Positions 54,360 through 63,221 of a DNA stretch of 64,000 nucleotides are shown here, one piece after another; position 1 is the stretch's first letter; each line of letters opens with the position of its first letter. A program made the translations under genes and the position numbers. The notes below the pieces were generated by a model. The model had not been told where the DNA came from. It did no database searches and worked only from the letters and a program-made list of their open reading frames with translations. Source of the stretch: Microvirga solisilvae (GTDB lineage Bacteria > Pseudomonadota > Alphaproteobacteria > Rhizobiales > Beijerinckiaceae); the NCBI RefSeq assembly GCF_022808595.1, contig NZ_JAKUCN010000005.1:124001-188000 (forward strand). Reading direction: 5' to 3'.

Positions 54360-55138
54360 CCATGTTGCAGCTCGAGAATGTCGGCGTCCGTTATGGCAAG
54401 GTCGAAGTTCTCTCCGGCATCAGCACGCCTGTCTTGCAGGGTGGCGAGGTGACGGCTGTGATCGGCCCGAATGCCGCCGGCAAGTCGAGCCTGTTCCGCC
54501 GCATCGCGGGACTGCTCGACGGACCAGGCCGGATTCATCTGACGGAAGCTTCGTTCGATCCCTCCTCCGGCACGATCTGCTATATGCCGCAGGATACCTC
54601 CGTGAATACGGTGTTGACCGTGTACGAGTCGATCCTGCTCGCCCGCAAGCAGGGCAGCCTGAGCCGTCATGTCTCCGATCTCGACCTCGAGACGGTCGAC
54701 GGCGTCGTTGCCGCTTTGCGGATCGAGGCCATCGCCTTCAAGGGATTGTCGGAACTCAGCGGAGGCCAGCGTCAGCTGGTGTCGCTAGCCCAGACCCTTG
54801 TGCGCGATCCGAAGATTCTGCTTCTCGACGAGCCGACGAGCGCGCTCGACCTTCACCGGCAGGTGGAGGTTCTGGCATTGGTGAAGTCATTGGCGCGCGA
54901 GCGCGCCATGTGCGTGATCGTTGCTGTGCATGATCTTAACCAGGTCATGCGCGTGGCCGACCGCGTGATGGTGATCGACGAAGGCACCATGGTGCGCTGC
55001 GGTTCTGTCGAAGAGGTGATCACGCCTGATCTTCTGCGCAGCATCTACAGGGTGGATGGACGCATCGAGCGCTGCTCCCGTTTCTGTCCGCAGGTGATCA
55101 TCGACGGTCCGCTGAACCGTCCTCTGGCCGCGGAATAG
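54353..55138 (+). CDS. Iron-chelate-type ABC transporter, ATP-binding protein
   Basis: A 261-residue ATPase of the FepC/BtuD group. Walker A GPNAAGKSS, signature LSGGQRQLVSLAQTL, Walker B ILLLDEPTSALD and H-loop VAVHDLNQVM are present. GGAGG is 6 nt before the ATG at 54353. A tail after residue 225 (IERCSRFCPQVIID) has two extra Cys. It closes the operon 3 bp before the convergent DUF5996 gene. Confidence 0.94.
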   Translation: MVAMLQLENVGVRYGKVEVLSGISTPVLQGGEVTAVIGPNAAGKSSLFRRIAGLLDGPGRIHLTEASFDPSSGTICYMPQDTSVNTVLTVYESILLARKQGSLSRHVSDLDLETVDGVVAALRIEAIAFKGLSELSGGQRQLVSLAQTLVRDPKILLLDEPTSALDLHRQVEVLALVKSLARERAMCVIVAVHDLNQVMRVADRVMVIDEGTMVRCGSVEEVITPDLLRSIYRVDGRIERCSRFCPQVIIDGPLNRPLAAE

Positions 55139-55141
55139 GCG

Positions 55142-56077
55142 TCAGACCGGCCTCACCCGCGCCGGGGCGCCCATCTCGCATTCCAGCGCCGCGCGATCCC
55201 ACCCTGCCGCATCGGCTGCGGCGGCATAGGTGCGGCTGAGGAATTCGAGAAGCAGCGTATCCGGGTCGTCTGCCTTGCGCAAAGTATCGTAGGGCAGGAT
55301 GAATTCGTTCAAGGCCGTGTCGAAGAATGCGCCTTCCGGCATGGCGGCTTCGCGAAACCCCGGCGGCTCGGGATAAGCGTATGAATAGAATGCGGCCTGC
55401 GGATAGGCATCGTTGCCCGGCCAGAAACCCGCGCTGCTCACCTCATCGGAATAAGCCTCGCGCGTCACATCGTCGGGCAGGCCCGGCACGCCGCCGGGAT
55501 GCGGCGGTGCTTTACGCCCCGAAAAGCGCGTGACAGCGAGATCGAAACTGCCCCAGAAGAAATGCACCGGCGAGGCTTTGCCCAGGAATGAGCTGCGAAA
55601 GAGCTTGAACACACGGTCCGTCTGCAGCAGCACGCGCCAGAAGCGATAGGCCGCATCCGCGTCATAGCTCGCATGAATGCGATCCTCGGAGAAGCGGATG
55701 GGGTCCGGCACCTCGTTCGGCATTTCCTTGATAGTGACATGCCCGCCGATGCCGCGCAGGAGATCGAGCAACTCTTCGTAGAATTCGGCGACGCTGCACG
55801 GCTCGAGCGCCATGATGCCTTCATCGCCCCGGCTCGTGCGCACGAGCAACCGATGAGCGATGAAATCGAACTCGATCTCCACGGCCTCATGTCCGAAAGG
55901 GATGGGCGATGTGGTGAGCCCGCGTGCGCTCACATAGAGCGGCACCTGCCAGCCGTGATTGAGCCAAGGCGTCAGCGACAGCCTGATCTTGCCTACGATC
56001 TGCGTCCAGAGCTGCAGCGTGGCAGCCGTGTCGCGCCATTCCGGATAGTTCAGCTCGGGCCAAACGGCATCATCCAT
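55142..56077 (-). CDS. DUF5996 family protein
   Basis: A 311-residue protein with the features of DUF5996: WPELNYPEWRDTAATLQLWT at the start, KIRLSLTPWLNHGWQVPLYV, a DADAAYRFWRVL segment, and VHFFWGSFDLAVTRFSG, then FWPGN near the end. The family is of unknown function and is soluble. It converges with the ABC ATPase gene at 3 bp and stands alone on the minus strand upstream of the hemerythrin-like gene's end. Confidence 0.85.
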   Translation of the reverse strand: MDDAVWPELNYPEWRDTAATLQLWTQIVGKIRLSLTPWLNHGWQVPLYVSARGLTTSPIPFGHEAVEIEFDFIAHRLLVRTSRGDEGIMALEPCSVAEFYEELLDLLRGIGGHVTIKEMPNEVPDPIRFSEDRIHASYDADAAYRFWRVLLQTDRVFKLFRSSFLGKASPVHFFWGSFDLAVTRFSGRKAPPHPGGVPGLPDDVTREAYSDEVSSAGFWPGNDAYPQAAFYSYAYPEPPGFREAAMPEGAFFDTALNEFILPYDTLRKADDPDTLLLEFLSRTYAAAADAAGWDRAALECEMGAPARVRPV

Positions 56078-56151
56078 CGGGCGTCTCCGTTCGCAATGCG
56101 TGCTACGCCCGAGGATATAGTCCAGCCGTTCAGGTTGTCACGGGAGGGGCT

Positions 56152-57072
56152 CTACGGCCCCTCCTTCTTCATCGCACCTGTATCGCGGTTCTCTGTCTGC
56201 CCTCCGCCGGTCCCCATCGACCCCACAGAGGAGGCCGGGCTGGTGCCGGGAACAGTTCCGCCGGGCTGAAGTGGCGTCGAAAGACTAGACGGTGCACGAG
56301 GCGGATTGGCGGATGAGAACCAGTTCTCCTCCGAACCCGCACGGGTATCTCGCGGCATGGAACGCGGCGAGCCCGTGGATGCACGACCTTCCATGCCGCG
56401 TCGGCTCAAGGAGCGATCGACCACGCCACTGTCGAGCGGGAATGGCGGCTGCGGACGGCGCGGCGCAGGGCGCAGAGGGCGGTTCGAGCGCGATTGCCCG
56501 CCCTGCGACATGCTCCAAGCCAGGGCTGCACCGCCGATGGCGAACGCGCCTGCGAGAATGGCGAAGGTCATGCCGGTCGGCATGCCATAGCGGCTTGGCA
56601 TCATCGCCTGCGGCATATGCCAGCGCGACGCTTCGTAAGAAGCGATCTTCTCGCGCTCATAGGCGCGCCGCAACTCATTCGCCTCACGCGCGGAAATGAT
56701 GCCGTGCGCAGCGACCAGAGCGCCATTCTCCTCCAGGCTGAAGGCATGACGGATCACGCCCACGAGTTCCTTGAAGTCGAGAGCCCATTCTCTCGTGTTC
56801 TTGTTCGGTTGCGTGGAGAGCCTGCCAATCCGGCGGCGAATATCGTTATGCTCGTCGTCGAGTTCGTGCAGATAGGTTTCCGTGCGCCCGTCGCGGGCAA
56901 GCGCGGGGTAGAGAACGTTCTGCTTGGCCGCGATGTGGCGGTCGAGTTCGTCCTCGAGATCAGCGAAGAGTTCAGCGCGGCTGTTCGGTCCCGTTCCTGT
57001 GGCCTCCAGCACCTCGCGGCAGAGTTCCTCGATATTCGCGTGCTCCGACAAAATCATTCGCCACAGATCCAT
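56152..57072 (-). CDS. Hemerythrin-like protein with membrane helix and disordered tail
   Basis: A 306-residue protein. Residues 1-150 resemble a hemerythrin four-helix bundle: SEHANIEEL, DRHIAAKQNVLYPAL, HELDDEHNDIRRRI, RHAFSLEENGALVAA. At the two HxxxE positions the residue is Lys or Leu rather than Glu, so a complete di-iron site is doubtful. One membrane helix follows (about 167-188, GMTFAILAGAFAIGGAALAW). The last 115 residues are a Pro/Ser/Arg-rich, low-complexity tail. It may be an oxygen, NO or iron sensor, or a structural relic of one. Confidence 0.72.
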   Translation of the reverse strand: MDLWRMILSEHANIEELCREVLEATGTGPNSRAELFADLEDELDRHIAAKQNVLYPALARDGRTETYLHELDDEHNDIRRRIGRLSTQPNKNTREWALDFKELVGVIRHAFSLEENGALVAAHGIISAREANELRRAYEREKIASYEASRWHMPQAMMPSRYGMPTGMTFAILAGAFAIGGAALAWSMSQGGQSRSNRPLRPAPRRPQPPFPLDSGVVDRSLSRRGMEGRASTGSPRSMPRDTRAGSEENWFSSANPPRAPSSLSTPLQPGGTVPGTSPASSVGSMGTGGGQTENRDTGAMKKEGP

Positions 57073-57189
57073 GGTAAGCCTCCTCTGGCGCTTGCTTCAG
57101 CGGAGAACGGCTGGAGGGCGCGGACGTTCCGAGGAGTAGCTCCTTGGAGCGCAAGAGTCGGCGCGTGACAAATCGCCTGCGAAATTGCT

Positions 57190-58224
57190 ATGGAAGAACA
57201 TCTCTTTCTCAACCAGCATCCGGCCATGAGCGCACAGACCCAATCGCAAGCCTCCTCGTCTCTTCCCACTTATGACGACGTGATCACGGCGGCCTGGCGC
57301 ATCGCGGGCGTGGCCCATCGCACGCCGGTTCTCACCTCCCGCACGGCCGACGAGCGCACGGGCGCCACGCTTTTCTTCAAGGCGGAGAACCTGCAGCGCG
57401 GCGGCGCCTTCAAGTTCCGCGGCGCCTACAACGCCATCGCGCGGCTCTCGGACGATGCGAAGCTGCGCGGCGTGGTCGCCTTCTCCTCCGGCAATCATGC
57501 GCAGGCCATCGCCTATGCGGGTCAATTACAGAAGGTGCCCACTGTCATCATCATGCCCAAGGACGCGCCGGCCATGAAGGTGGAGGCCACCAAGGGCTAT
57601 GGCGGCGAAGTGGTGCTCTATGACCGCTATACGGAAGACCGTGAGGAGATCGGCCGCAGGCTTTCCGAGGAACGCGGTCTCACGCTCATTCCGCCCTACG
57701 ACCACGAGGATGTGATCGCGGGCCAGGGCACGGCGGCGAAGGAATTGATCGAGGAAGTCGGGCCGCTCGACATGCTGCTCGTCTGCGTGGGCGGCGGCGG
57801 ATTGCTCGCGGGCTCGGCGCTCGCAGCCCAGGCGCTTTCCCCATCGTGCCGCATCTACGGCGTGGAGCCGGAAGCGGGCAACGATGCGCAGCAATCCTTC
57901 CGCACCGGCTCCGTCGTGCGTATTCCCGTGCCCGTCACCATCGCCGACGGCGCGCAGACCACGTATATGGGCCAGAAGACATTTCCCATCATGCGCGCCC
58001 TTGTGACCGACATGGTGACGGTGACGGACGAGATGCTGGTGGACACCATGCGTTTCTTCGCCGAGCGCATGAAGATCGTAACGGAGCCGACCGGTTGCCT
58101 TGCGGCCGCAGCCGCCCTTCACGGCGTCGTGCCTTGCAAGGGCAAGCGCGTCGGCATCATCATCAGCGGCGGCAACGTGGACCCGAAGGCTTATGCGCGG
58201 TTTCTCGCGGGCAACATGGGTTAA
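57190..58224 (+). CDS. Threonine/serine dehydratase-like PLP enzyme
   Basis: A 344-residue type II PLP enzyme. The PLP lysine is in GGAFKFRGAYNAI, the phosphate loop is VCVGGGGLLAG, and SSGNHAQAIAYA is present. It resembles catabolic threonine dehydratase and the hydroxyaspartate ammonia-lyase / serine racemase group; no regulatory ACT domain is present, which argues against biosynthetic IlvA. An ATG at 57226 (MSAQTQ) is an alternative start; neither has a strong SD. Its end overlaps the convergent secreted-protein gene by 4 bp. Confidence 0.87.
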   Translation: MEEHLFLNQHPAMSAQTQSQASSSLPTYDDVITAAWRIAGVAHRTPVLTSRTADERTGATLFFKAENLQRGGAFKFRGAYNAIARLSDDAKLRGVVAFSSGNHAQAIAYAGQLQKVPTVIIMPKDAPAMKVEATKGYGGEVVLYDRYTEDREEIGRRLSEERGLTLIPPYDHEDVIAGQGTAAKELIEEVGPLDMLLVCVGGGGLLAGSALAAQALSPSCRIYGVEPEAGNDAQQSFRTGSVVRIPVPVTIADGAQTTYMGQKTFPIMRALVTDMVTVTDEMLVDTMRFFAERMKIVTEPTGCLAAAAALHGVVPCKGKRVGIIISGGNVDPKAYARFLAGNMG

Positions 58225-58907
58225 GGGCCGGCACGCAAGATAATCGCGTTGCCGTCGTGATCGCCGGTGGTGAGTTTGGGGTTGTCGGTGAGAGCGTTGT
58301 CGAGGCTGACGGAGTCGGACATCTTGTAAGCGGCGTTCCGACTCATCCTCTCGGCAAAATCGTCCCGCGCCTGATTGAAGGACGCAAAGCGGTGTCCGGG
58401 CCAGCGGAACGGATCGACCCGCTCGCGGCTGAAGGCTGCGGTGAAGAGATAGGCTTGCCCCATCTGATGCGGGCCGAAGATGCGGCCGTGATTATTGCTG
58501 AGTTCGAACACCTCGTTGGAGAACGCATCGTCCCAGCCCTTGGGCAGTTGCGCATAAAGCTGCCCGCCGATCATGCCCTGATAGCCGGCGGAATGTCCGA
58601 GGCGGATAGGATAGCCCGCTTGCGCCGCCGCTCTTAAGAGACGCGCGACCGCATCATTCCGGCTGACGGCTGTTTCGTCGACGATGATGACGTTGATGGG
58701 CTCGCGCAGGATCTTGCCCTGATACACCTCTCCCAGCCAATCCGACGGCACGCCTTGCGCGGTGAGCATCCATTTGCCGATGGCAGGCAGGCCTTGCGGG
58801 CTGGCAGCCTCAAGATAAGGGTTCGTCTGGGACCGGGCTGGCGCAGTGAATGAGAAGGCTGCCGAAAGCACGGCGCAGAAAACCACCAGGGCGCGAAGCG
58901 CCTTCAC
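58221..58907 (-). CDS. Secreted protein of unknown function
   Basis: A 228-residue protein with a signal peptide (VVFCAVLSAAFSFTAPARSQ, cut near ARSQ). The mature part has NVIIVDETAVSRNDAVARLL, a Gly/Tyr-rich stretch QAGYPIRLGHSAGYQGM and a Phe/Arg-rich end. I do not recognise the family; there are no cysteines in the mature part and no membrane helix. The GTG at 58907 is chosen because it begins the signal peptide and overlaps the upstream gene's stop (GTGA); the frame is open upstream to 59108. Confidence 0.72.
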   Translation of the reverse strand: MKALRALVVFCAVLSAAFSFTAPARSQTNPYLEAASPQGLPAIGKWMLTAQGVPSDWLGEVYQGKILREPINVIIVDETAVSRNDAVARLLRAAAQAGYPIRLGHSAGYQGMIGGQLYAQLPKGWDDAFSNEVFELSNNHGRIFGPHQMGQAYLFTAAFSRERVDPFRWPGHRFASFNQARDDFAERMSRNAAYKMSDSVSLDNALTDNPKLTTGDHDGNAIILRAGP

Positions 58908-59215
58908 GACTGACCCTGTGGGACGAAGAAGCAGATGATGGCCTTCGTCACCTGCTCCTCGCACAGATGGTATTTCTCGTCCGGAGAGGCTTTGGTGTAT
59001 TCGCGTCCGACGAAGCGGCCATCCCAGAGGCGATAGCCGTCTTCCGTCTCGAAGACGGTCTCGCCCTTGGCGGCGATGAGTTCGCGACAATCGTGATCGT
59101 CGCAGCACCAGGCCGGATACCAGCTATGGGCCATCGCCTGAGCCGCGGAGAGAAAGAGCACCGCGGCGGCAATCCGGGTCTGCCTATTACCCCAACCTGA
59201 GGCCATGCAGGACAA
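58904..59215 (-). CDS. Small secreted Cys-rich protein
   Basis: A 103-residue protein with a signal peptide (cut near AMAHS). The mature start HSWYPAWCCDDHDCRELI has three Cys, and CEEQVTKAIICFF adds two. This HSWYP...CC..DC pattern recurs in small periplasmic proteins of Hyphomicrobiales with no assigned role; metal or thiol chemistry is possible. Its stop overlaps the next secreted gene by 4 bp, so the two are made together. Confidence 0.75.
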   Translation of the reverse strand: MSCMASGWGNRQTRIAAAVLFLSAAQAMAHSWYPAWCCDDHDCRELIAAKGETVFETEDGYRLWDGRFVGREYTKASPDEKYHLCEEQVTKAIICFFVPQGQS

Positions 59216-59330
59216 GCCTTTCTTGAGAACGCTCTTCTCAATCGGTAGCTTGTCCTTGAATGTTGGGCAGATTATGCGCCTGTCCAGCCCCGCTTCAACC
59301 TTAAGCCGCAGGGTTGGCTCTCGCTCAACT

Positions 59331-59573
59331 TCAGTCGCTTGACTGCAGGTAAGGCTCGACCTTGCCCTTGAGCTTGATGGTCATGGGATTGCCGAAGCGG
59401 TCCTTGGCGTTGCCGGCGATGACGCGGATCCAGCCTTCGCTGACGCAATACTCGTCCACGTTGGTCTTCTCGGTCCCGTTGAAGCGGATGCCCACGCCCT
59501 TGGCCAGGATCTCCTCGTTGTAATAGGGGCTGTCGGGGTTGTTGGACAGGCGGTCGGGAAGCGCGTCGGCCAT
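59331..59573 (-). CDS. DUF3297 family protein
   Basis: An 80-residue soluble protein beginning MADALPDRLSNNPDSPYYNE. The segments GVGIRFNGTEKTNVDEYCVS and WIRVIAGNAKDRFGNPMTIK are characteristic of DUF3297, whose function is unknown. The ATG at 59573 is preceded by GGAGAA; the open frame continues upstream but without the family sequence. It is a single gene on the minus strand, divergent from kynA. Confidence 0.87.
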   Translation of the reverse strand: MADALPDRLSNNPDSPYYNEEILAKGVGIRFNGTEKTNVDEYCVSEGWIRVIAGNAKDRFGNPMTIKLKGKVEPYLQSSD

Positions 59574-59750
59574 CGGCAAGGTTCTCCATCGAGGGGTCGA
59601 AATCGGCCCGCAACCTACCCTCTCCCGAGGCCAATGCCAATTCCATGCGGCCTTCCCTCGTGACATTGTTCGCCCACGCCCTATCTGACTCCGTCAGCCC
59701 CTTGCAAAACAACAGATTCGAGGGGCCGCGCAGGAGCTAAGGAGGGCAGA

Positions 59751-60575
59751 ATGTCGATCGATACGGAAGGAATCCACACCGATTTCCAGGAGGGGATGAG
59801 CTACGGAGACTATCTCCGGCTCGATACCCTGCTCTCTGCCCAGCAGACCCTGACGAACGAGCATGACGAATTGCTCTTCATCACCATTCACCAGGTGATG
59901 GAGCTGTGGCTCAAGCTCATGAACCGCGAGCTCGATACCGCGCTGGCCCATCTCCGGGCCGACGAGCTGCAGCCTGCCTTCAAATGCACGGCGCGTATCA
60001 ACCGCATCCAGGAACAGTTGATCCAGGCCTGGACGGTGCTCTCCACCATGACGCCGTCCGATTATCTTAGCTTCCGTCCGGCGCTCGGCCAGTCCTCCGG
60101 CTTCCAGTCCTGGCAATACCGCCTCATCGAGTTCAAGCTCGGCGCCAAGGACGAAATGAAGATGGCGCCGCACCGGCACCGCAGCGATATCGCTGCCCAG
60201 CTCGAAGCCGCCTATCGCGCCCCCAGCCTCTACGACGAGGCCTTGCGCCTTCTGGCGCGGCGCGGCTATTTCGTGCCCCAGGATGTGCTCACCCGCGACG
60301 TGACGCAGCCCTATGTGGCCCATCCCGGCGTGGAAGCGGTGTGGGAAGATATCTACCGCCATTCCGGCGAGCATTTCGATCTCTACGAACTCGCGGAAGA
60401 GCTGGTGGACCTCGAAGACGCCTTCCAGCAATGGCGCTTCCGGCACATGAAGACCGTGGAGCGCATCATCGGCATGCGCCGCGGCACTGGCGGCAGCACC
60501 GGCGTCACCTATCTGCGCAAGGCGCTGGAGCGTTATTTCTTTCCCGAACTCTGGTCCGTGCGCGGCCAGCTTTAA
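59751..60575 (+). CDS. kynA: Tryptophan 2,3-dioxygenase
   Basis: A 274-residue heme enzyme that opens the tryptophan indole ring to give N-formylkynurenine. The substrate and heme segments are visible: EGMSYGDYLRLDTLLSAQ, IHQVMELWLKLM (His55 type), ALGQSSGFQSWQYRLIEF, and the heme-ligand region HMKTVERIIGMRRGTGGSTG. It starts the kynurenine pathway. A kynureninase-like PLP enzyme follows by 9 bp. Kynurenine formamidase is not in the window. Confidence 0.96.
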   Translation: MSIDTEGIHTDFQEGMSYGDYLRLDTLLSAQQTLTNEHDELLFITIHQVMELWLKLMNRELDTALAHLRADELQPAFKCTARINRIQEQLIQAWTVLSTMTPSDYLSFRPALGQSSGFQSWQYRLIEFKLGAKDEMKMAPHRHRSDIAAQLEAAYRAPSLYDEALRLLARRGYFVPQDVLTRDVTQPYVAHPGVEAVWEDIYRHSGEHFDLYELAEELVDLEDAFQQWRFRHMKTVERIIGMRRGTGGSTGVTYLRKALERYFFPELWSVRGQL

Positions 60576-60584
60576 CGATCAAGC

Positions 60585-61805
60585 ATGACCATGCTCGACC
60601 TGCGTTCCCACTTTTCGCGTTTTCTCAACTCTGAACCGGAGCGCCTGCATTTCGCGGCGCATAGCCATCATCCCTGGCCCGACGTGACGCGCGAGGCGCA
60701 GCTGCAAGCATGGGACGACGCGGCGCGGCTCATCGACGACAAGTGGGAGCATGTGCTCGGCCCCGCGCTCGATGAATTTCGCGCGCATGTGGCGATGCAA
60801 CTGAATCTGCCCGATCCATCGACCATTGCCGTAGCACCCAACACGCACGAATTCCTCAAGCGAATCCTGTCATGCTTTCCGGCCGACAAACCCGTTCGCA
60901 TCCTGACCTCGGATGGAGAGTTCCACTCCTTCAGCAGGCAGATCGCGCGGCTGGAAGAAGACAGCACCGTCAGCGTCACACGTGTACCCACCGAGCCTTT
61001 CGCGAGCTTCGAGGACCGCTTCGCCACTGCAGCACGTGAAAACGATTTTGATCTCGTTTTCGTCAGCCAAGTCTTTTTCAATTCGGGCTTCGCGGCGGAT
61101 GTGCGCAGGCTCGTCGAAGCAGCAGGCGACAATGCGATGGTGGTGATCGACGGCTATCACGGCTTCATGGCGCGTCCAACCGATCTGAGCACCGTCGCAG
61201 ATCGGGCGTTCTACATCGCAGGCGGCTACAAATATGCCATGGCCGGCGAAGGCGCCTGCTTCATGCATTGTCCGGCGGGATGGGGTTTGCGCCCGCCCGA
61301 CACGGGCTGGTACGCCGCCTTCGGCAATCTCGCGCAGGCACAAGCAGGACAGGTCGGCTACAGCACCGACGGCTGGCGCTTCATGGGCGCCACCTTCGAT
61401 CCTTCAGGTCTCTACCGATTCAACGCTGTGATGCGCTGGCTGAGGGAAGACGGTCTGTCGCCCGGGATCATCCATGCGCATGCGAAAGCCTTGCAGGAGC
61501 AGTTCCTTCAGCGCGCGGTTGATTGCGCCCTGTTGAACGACGCTCGACTGGTAGTACCGCAGGATGAAGTCCGTCGAGGAAATTTTCTCACCTTTGAAAC
61601 CTCGAAGGCACAGGCAATCCATCACACGCTGTCGAAGCTGAAGGTGATGACGGACGTGCGCGGCGAGCGCCTGCGTCTTGGCTTTGGAATCTACCAGACA
61701 CAGGAAGAAGTGGAGGAGTTGATCCGGCGGCTCTGCGAGGCGAGCGCTCTTGAATCATCCCGGGATTGGGCTCTCGCACGCGCATCGAGCGGCGCGCTCC
61801 TCTGA
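60585..61805 (+). CDS. Kynureninase-like PLP enzyme (class V aminotransferase fold)
   Basis: A 406-residue fold type I PLP enzyme. The PLP lysine is in YIAGGYKYAMAGEGACFMHC, an Asp that contacts PLP is in VVIDGYHGFMAR, and APNTHEFLKRIL is the N-terminal part. Gene order and the GGYKY motif suggest a kynureninase-like role in cleaving kynurenine to anthranilate. It is more diverged than classical KynU, so another cysteine desulfurase- or epimerase-like reaction is possible. It is coupled to kynA by a short spacer. Confidence 0.72.
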   Translation: MTMLDLRSHFSRFLNSEPERLHFAAHSHHPWPDVTREAQLQAWDDAARLIDDKWEHVLGPALDEFRAHVAMQLNLPDPSTIAVAPNTHEFLKRILSCFPADKPVRILTSDGEFHSFSRQIARLEEDSTVSVTRVPTEPFASFEDRFATAARENDFDLVFVSQVFFNSGFAADVRRLVEAAGDNAMVVIDGYHGFMARPTDLSTVADRAFYIAGGYKYAMAGEGACFMHCPAGWGLRPPDTGWYAAFGNLAQAQAGQVGYSTDGWRFMGATFDPSGLYRFNAVMRWLREDGLSPGIIHAHAKALQEQFLQRAVDCALLNDARLVVPQDEVRRGNFLTFETSKAQAIHHTLSKLKVMTDVRGERLRLGFGIYQTQEEVEELIRRLCEASALESSRDWALARASSGALL

Positions 61806-61848
61806 GAGTAAAATTACTCCGGCATAACGGCGCGGACAGGAGAGGCCG

Positions 61849-63027
61849 TCAGACCGCCTGCCCTGCGCACCATCCAGACGACCAAGCCCACTGGAAATTG
61901 TAGCCCCCGAGCCAGCCGGTTACGTCCACCACCTCGCCGATCATGTAGAGGCCGGGAACGGACTTCACCTCCATCGTGCGGGAATCCAGCTCGCGCGTAT
62001 TGACGCCGCCAAGAGTCACCTCTGCCGTGCGATAGCCCTCCGAGCCCGCCGGCTTGAAGCGCCACTGGTTCACCGCTTCGTCGATGCGGCGCAGATGCTT
62101 GTCGGAATAATCGGCAAGGTTCTGAGGCCCCTTCTCCATCTCCGCGACGAGCTGCGCGAGGCGTTTCGGCAGAAACTCGGCCAAGGCCGTCTGGAGCGCC
62201 TGCCGACCATTGCGGGAGCGCGCGGTGCGCAGCTCCTCGAACAGGTTCACGCCGGGAAGCATGGACACGACAATCTCCGCGCCCTCGCGCCAATAGGACG
62301 AGATCTGCAGGATCGATGGGCCGCTCAAGCCCCGATGCGTGAAGAGCATCGCCTCAGTGAACTTCGTCTTGCCGCAGCCGACGACGGCATCGACGGAAAC
62401 GCCGGCAAGCGGCGACAACCGCTCCAGCATCGACGGCTCCAGCGTGAGCGGAACCAATGCAGGGCGTGTCTCGACAATGTTCACGCCGAATTGCTGCGCG
62501 AGATCATAGCCGAATCCGGTCGCGCCCATTTTCGGAATCGACTTGCCGCCTGTTGCCACCACGAGAGAGTGGCACTGCACGGCGCTCTCCGAGAGCGTGA
62601 GACGAAAGCCGCCCTCGGTCTTTTCCACCTGCGTCACGGATGTTCTCAGACGCAGTTCGACATTCGCCTGCTTCATCTCGTTGAGAAGAAGATCGACGAT
62701 CTGCCGCGAGGAGCCGTCACAGAACAATTGTCCGAGCGTCTTCTCGTGATAGGCGATGCCGTAGCGCTCCACGATGGCGATGAAGTCGCGTTGGGTATAG
62801 CGCCGCAGCGCCGAGATGCAGAAGCTCGGGTTCTGCGAAATGTAGTTGGCGGGCGCAGCATTGAGGTTGGTGAAGTTGCACCGCCCTCCCCCGGAGATGC
62901 GGATCTTCTCGCCGGGTTTGTCGGCATGGTCGAGGATCAGCACGGAGCGTCCGCGCTTGCCCGCTTCCGCCGCGCACATCATGCCCGCGGCGCCTGCGCC
63001 GATCACCACAACGTCGAAATGTTTCAA
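61849..63027 (-). CDS. BaiN/HI0933-type flavoprotein
   Basis: A 392-residue FAD/NAD(P)-binding protein of the HI0933 (YhiN/BaiN) family. FAD motif VVVIGAGAAGMMCAAEAGKR, then IRISGGGRCNFTNLN (family signature), VVATGGKSIPKMGATG, and the end YNFQWAWSSGWCAGQAV. Relatives reduce steroid or other double bonds, but most have no known substrate. The start is TTG at 63027, the codon just before KHFDVVVIG; the frame is open upstream to 63102 without a better start. It converges with the kynureninase-like gene. Confidence 0.9.
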   Translation of the reverse strand: MKHFDVVVIGAGAAGMMCAAEAGKRGRSVLILDHADKPGEKIRISGGGRCNFTNLNAAPANYISQNPSFCISALRRYTQRDFIAIVERYGIAYHEKTLGQLFCDGSSRQIVDLLLNEMKQANVELRLRTSVTQVEKTEGGFRLTLSESAVQCHSLVVATGGKSIPKMGATGFGYDLAQQFGVNIVETRPALVPLTLEPSMLERLSPLAGVSVDAVVGCGKTKFTEAMLFTHRGLSGPSILQISSYWREGAEIVVSMLPGVNLFEELRTARSRNGRQALQTALAEFLPKRLAQLVAEMEKGPQNLADYSDKHLRRIDEAVNQWRFKPAGSEGYRTAEVTLGGVNTRELDSRTMEVKSVPGLYMIGEVVDVTGWLGGYNFQWAWSSGWCAGQAV

Positions 63028-63221
63028 GGGATGTCCTGAAGGCTCATGCAAAAGATCGCGGCCTGTTCGTAGGCATCTCCTGGCCTCCATGCAAGCTGGC
63101 AAGGCAATTGACTTCGAAGCTCTAGAGGCTCAAGGATAATCGTTACATAATTACAATGCCTCTTGGCAGACCTTGCGCTGCGGAAGGTGAAACAAGAACG
63201 CCAAAGATCAGGGGAGCGGTG

